A stretch of 8,532 nt of DNA from an uncultured Ruminococcus sp. Lineage in GTDB: Bacteria > Bacillota > Clostridia > Oscillospirales > Acutalibacteraceae. Position 1 is the first letter of the stretch. Each line of letters opens with the position of its first letter. Below are positions 5,893 through 8,532 of this stretch, in pieces. The translations under genes and the position numbers were made by a program. The notes beneath the pieces are model-generated. The model ran no database searches. It saw only the letters and a program-made list of their open reading frames with translations, and was not told the origin of the DNA. Location: positions 1 through 8,532 of the forward strand of contig CAMGGF010000042.1 of NCBI GenBank assembly GCA_946055445.1, read 5' to 3'.

Positions 5893-7176
5893 TTAAAATC
5901 TGACCTTAATCGAGTTCGCGTGCGCGGTTAAGCCCTCTGTATCGGCAAGTTTTACAATATCGTCCTTCGCCTCACGAAGCGCATCCTCGGTATAATAAAT
6001 GAAACTGGATTTTTTCACGAAACTGTCCACCGAAAGCGGAGAGAAAAACCGCGCCGTGCCGCTTGTGGGCAACACATGGTTGGGACCTGCGTAATAATCG
6101 CCCAAAGGTTCAGGAGAATAATGCCCCAAGAATACGCTGCCGGCGTTGTCGATTTTGCCGATGTATTCAAGCGGGTTTTTGACCGCCATTTCGAGGTGTT
6201 CGGGTGCCAATTCGTTGGCAAAGCGCACCGCCTCGTCTAAATCGTTACACACGATAATCGCGCCAAAATTGTCAAGCGACTCCAAGATAATCTCTTTGCG
6301 CGAAAGCGTTTGCATTTGGCGTTCCAATTCTTCGGCGGTTTTGTTGGCAACCGTGAAACTCGTGGTCAACAAAATCGCGCTTGCCATTTTGTCGTGCTCT
6401 GCCTGACTCATCAAATCCGCCGCTAAAAATTTCGGGTTGGCGGTTTCATCGGCGACAATCAAAATTTCAGAAGGCCCTGCAATCATATCAATATCGACCG
6501 TGCCGTACAGCAGTTTTTTCGCGGTGGCAACATAAATGTTGCCGGGTCCCACGATTTTGTCCACCTTCGGGACGGTTTCCGTGCCGTACGCCAGTGCGGC
6601 AACCGCCTGCGCGCCGCCCATTAAGAATACGCGGTCTACGCCTGCAATTTTCGCCGCCGCCAAAATGTCGGGGTTCGCCGTGCCGTCTTTGCGCGGGGGC
6701 GTGACCATCACAATCTCTTCCACGCCCGCGATTTTGGCAGGAATGGCATTCATCAGCACGCTTGACGGATACGCCGCCGTGCCGCCCGGCACATAGATGC
6801 CAACGCGTTTAAGGCCTCTGATTCTCTGCCCCAAAATCACACCGTTTTCTTTGGGTGTAAGCCAACTTTGCTGTTTTTGGCGCTGGTGAAAATCGCGAAT
6901 ATTTTCCGCCGCCTTATAGAGCGCATAAATAAAATCGCTGTCGCACTGTTCAATGGACGCGTCCAAATCTTCTTTGGAAACTTCGGGATGATCGGGCACG
7001 GAACCGTCAAATTTCATCGTGTATTCGCGCACGGAGGTGTCGCCGTACTGCCGCACATTCTGCAAAATCTCGGTGACCGCCGCGGTGACGGTGCGGTCGA
7101 TTTCGCCGCTGCGCTGTTTTAACTGTTCTATAAGTTTGCGTTCGGCAACGCCGTCCGCCTTTGCAATCTGTATCAT
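5893..7176 (-). CDS. hisD: Histidinol dehydrogenase
   Basis: HisD is a zinc-dependent, NAD-using enzyme that oxidises histidinol twice, via histidinal, to histidine in the last two steps of the pathway. It is 427 aa, normal length. Motifs: VGIYVPGG (125-132), MGGAQAVAALAYGT (186-199), VGPGNIYVATAK (209-220), DMIAGPSEIL (230-239), SQAEHD (257-262), LAPEHLE (323-329) and YYAGPNHVLPTSGTARF (361-377). The zinc ligands Gln258, His261, Asp360 and His419 and the catalytic Glu326-His327 fall at essentially the same numbers as in the E. coli enzyme. The ATG overlaps the hisG stop (ATGA), with AGGAGG 7 nt upstream, so it is translationally coupled to hisG. hisC follows after 17 nt. Confidence 0.97.
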   Translation of the reverse strand: MIQIAKADGVAERKLIEQLKQRSGEIDRTVTAAVTEILQNVRQYGDTSVREYTMKFDGSVPDHPEVSKEDLDASIEQCDSDFIYALYKAAENIRDFHQRQKQQSWLTPKENGVILGQRIRGLKRVGIYVPGGTAAYPSSVLMNAIPAKIAGVEEIVMVTPPRKDGTANPDILAAAKIAGVDRVFLMGGAQAVAALAYGTETVPKVDKIVGPGNIYVATAKKLLYGTVDIDMIAGPSEILIVADETANPKFLAADLMSQAEHDKMASAILLTTSFTVANKTAEELERQMQTLSRKEIILESLDNFGAIIVCNDLDEAVRFANELAPEHLEMAVKNPLEYIGKIDNAGSVFLGHYSPEPLGDYYAGPNHVLPTSGTARFFSPLSVDSFVKKSSFIYYTEDALREAKDDIVKLADTEGLTAHANSIKVRF

Positions 7177-7811
7177 TTTGCCGCCTCCTGTTTCGCCTTT
7201 TCAATATCCTGCAAAAATGCGTCAATCTCCGCACGGCGCAGTTTCATACTTGCCGTGTTGACAATCACGCGCGCCGAAATCGGCATAATTTTTTCATACA
7301 CTTCCAAGCCGTTTTCTTTTAAAGTTGTGCCTGTCTCCACAATATCGACAATCGCGTCGGACAAATCGAGAAGCGGCGCGAGTTCCACCGAACCCTCGAT
7401 TTTGATGATTTTGACATCCATTCCCTTGCCCTCAAAAAAGGCTTTGGTGACATTCGGGTATTTGGTGGCAATGCGTTTCACATTGTAGCCGCTGTAAAAA
7501 TCGCCGCCCGCTTTGCCTGCAAGGCAGAAATTGCATTTTCCGAGTTCCAAATCGCAGACTTCATAAAAACTTTTGCCGTTTTCGACAATCGTGTCTTTCC
7601 CGACCACACCGATGTCGCAAACGCCGTGCTCCACATAGGTTATGACATCGGCGGCTTTGGCAAGCACCGCTTCGTACTTGTCGCCCACGGGCAAAATTAA
7701 GCGTCTGCCTTTGTTCAAAAGTTCCGTACAATCCAAACCCATTTTTTGAAACAGGTCAACGGTTTGTTTTTCCAGTCGCCCTTTGGTAAGGGCAATGCGC
7801 AATTTTCTCAT
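7173..7811 (-). CDS. hisG: ATP phosphoribosyltransferase catalytic subunit, short form
   Basis: HisG joins ATP to PRPP to make phosphoribosyl-ATP, the committed and feedback-controlled step of histidine synthesis. At 212 aa it is the short form (HisGS), which lacks the C-terminal ACT-like regulatory domain of the ~300-aa long form and needs HisZ for activity and histidine inhibition. Motifs are ALTKGRL (7-13), GVCDIGVVGKDTI (63-75), ATKYPNVT (115-122) and EGSVELAPLLDLSDAIVDIV (139-158). The last runs into the PRPP loop ETGTTLKENGL (159-169). The preceding gene is hisZ, as expected for a short form; the ATG overlaps its stop (ATGA), with GAGGAGGT 6 nt upstream. The stop in turn overlaps the hisD start. 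Confidence 0.97.
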   Translation of the reverse strand: MRKLRIALTKGRLEKQTVDLFQKMGLDCTELLNKGRRLILPVGDKYEAVLAKAADVITYVEHGVCDIGVVGKDTIVENGKSFYEVCDLELGKCNFCLAGKAGGDFYSGYNVKRIATKYPNVTKAFFEGKGMDVKIIKIEGSVELAPLLDLSDAIVDIVETGTTLKENGLEVYEKIMPISARVIVNTASMKLRRAEIDAFLQDIEKAKQEAAK

Positions 7812-8532
7812 ACCGTGACCTCCTCTTTACCGTTTTTGCCGATTTTTAGAATCGTTTTGATGCCGTGTGTTTCGGCGTATTTTTTCGCCGCGTCAAAATC
7901 GGCACTCACGCTGTGCTCACAGGTTTTGCCCGCTTTTGTCAATTCGCGGAACAACTGTAAAGCCTCGGTTTCAAAGCCGTCCTCGCCGAACAGCAAATAT
8001 TCGGGCGCGGCGGGCACCGAAATTTCCCCACGGGAGAGTTTTGCGCGCGCCAAATCGTCAATATTCAAGCCGAAGCCCGTTGCGGGCAAATCCGCGCCGA
8101 ATTCGGAGATGAGGCTGTCATACCGACCGCCCGACAGCACCGTCACGCCGCTACCCGCAGTGTAGCCGCGGAAAATAATGCCCGTATAATAATTACTGCG
8201 GTGCACAAGGCTCAAATCGAGGATAATTTTCTCCGAAAGCCCTGCCTTTTCGAGCCGTTCATACAAGGTCTGCAAATACGAAAGCGCTTTGTGCGCCTGC
8301 GGGCTGTCGACCACCGCGGCGGCGTTTAACAGCACCTCTGCCCCGCCGAACATTTTGGGGAGATTGCGCAGTGCGTCGGTAATCGGGTTTTTGCCGATTT
8401 TGTCGAGCACCGCGCCGAGCGCGACATAGTTTTTCCGTTCCATACAGTCGAAAATCTCGCCGACGGTGTCGCCGTCACAATCGAGCGCGGCGCAAAGCGA
8501 TTTAAAATACCCCGCGTGCCCGATTTCGATTT
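7808..8532 (-). CDS. hisZ: ATP phosphoribosyltransferase regulatory subunit (5' truncated by window edge)
   Basis: HisZ is a catalytically silent paralogue of histidyl-tRNA synthetase that forms a hetero-octamer with short HisG, activates it and binds histidine for feedback inhibition. The frame stays open to the right edge, giving about 241 visible codons; the N-terminal part is missing. The Met at 8441-8443 is internal: upstream codons encode an IEIGHAGYFKSL stretch that matches the family segment before it. Visible motifs are HRSNYYTGIIFRGY (about 8165-8203), LSGGRYDSLISEFG (about 8096-8137) and TGFGLNIDDLARA (about 8045-8083), the class II synthetase-like core. A C-terminal domain of about 75 residues follows. 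A true HisS is unlikely, because the next gene is short-form hisG, coupled by an ATGA overlap, and the C-terminal region is short. Confidence 0.93.
   Translation of the reverse strand, partial: IEIGHAGYFKSLCAALDCDGDTVGEIFDCMERKNYVALGAVLDKIGKNPITDALRNLPKMFGGAEVLLNAAAVVDSPQAHKALSYLQTLYERLEKAGLSEKIILDLSLVHRSNYYTGIIFRGYTAGSGVTVLSGGRYDSLISEFGADLPATGFGLNIDDLARAKLSRGEISVPAAPEYLLFGEDGFETEALQLFRELTKAGKTCEHSVSADFDAAKKYAETHGIKTILKIGKNGKEEVTV

Noticed and set aside
8441..8443. ATG as the start of hisZ.
   Set aside because: The frame continues to the window edge and the upstream codons encode HisZ-like sequence (IEIGHAGYFKSL), so the Met is internal.
1..8532. T-box, his leader, CRISPR array, IS element or tRNA in the window.
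   Set aside because: All gaps are 65 nt or shorter and are accounted for. The his promoter region lies outside the window, and I saw no repeats or transposase motifs.

Overview
This window looks like chromosomal DNA of a Gram-positive anaerobe of the Clostridia, most likely near the Ruminococcaceae/Oscillospiraceae. The base composition is close to half G+C by eye. The signs are strong AGGAGG-type ribosome binding sites, tightly packed operons, a short-form HisG paired with HisZ, separate (unfused) hisI and hisE, and a monofunctional HisB. The exact genus is not readable from the sequence.

Layout. The + strand (1-1288) carries the 3' end of nadB (L-aspartate oxidase) overlapping nadC (quinolinate phosphoribosyltransferase), the end of a de novo NAD operon. 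A perfect 14-bp hairpin with a T tract (1304-1348) closes it. From 1354 to the right edge everything is on the - strand and reads, in transcription order, hisZ (5' cut off by the window edge), hisG, hisD, hisC, hisB, hisA, hisI, hisE, then a membrane-anchored M20-family metallopeptidase. Gaps in this run are 23 nt or less and several genes overlap (ATGA junctions at hisZ/hisG, hisG/hisD and hisI/hisE; 19 nt at hisC/hisB), so it is almost certainly one operon. Its promoter and any leader lie beyond the right edge. The two operons converge on the shared hairpin.

How the genes work together. HisZ-HisG condenses ATP with PRPP; HisE and HisI remove pyrophosphate and open the adenine ring; HisA isomerises the product. 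HisB, HisC and HisD perform the dehydration, transamination and final oxidation to histidine. Two enzymes needed between these are not in the window: imidazole glycerol phosphate synthase (HisH+HisF) and histidinol-phosphate phosphatase. hisH and hisF are missing from exactly the places they usually occupy (between hisB and hisA, and between hisA and hisI), and both junctions are tight and intact.

Most of the window is ordinary core metabolism. The points worth a second look are the missing hisH/hisF, the M20 peptidase at the tail of the his operon, and the short C-terminus of NadB. I saw no mobile element, CRISPR array, tRNA, rRNA or riboswitch, and no gene-free stretch longer than 65 nt. 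I did not find a novel system.
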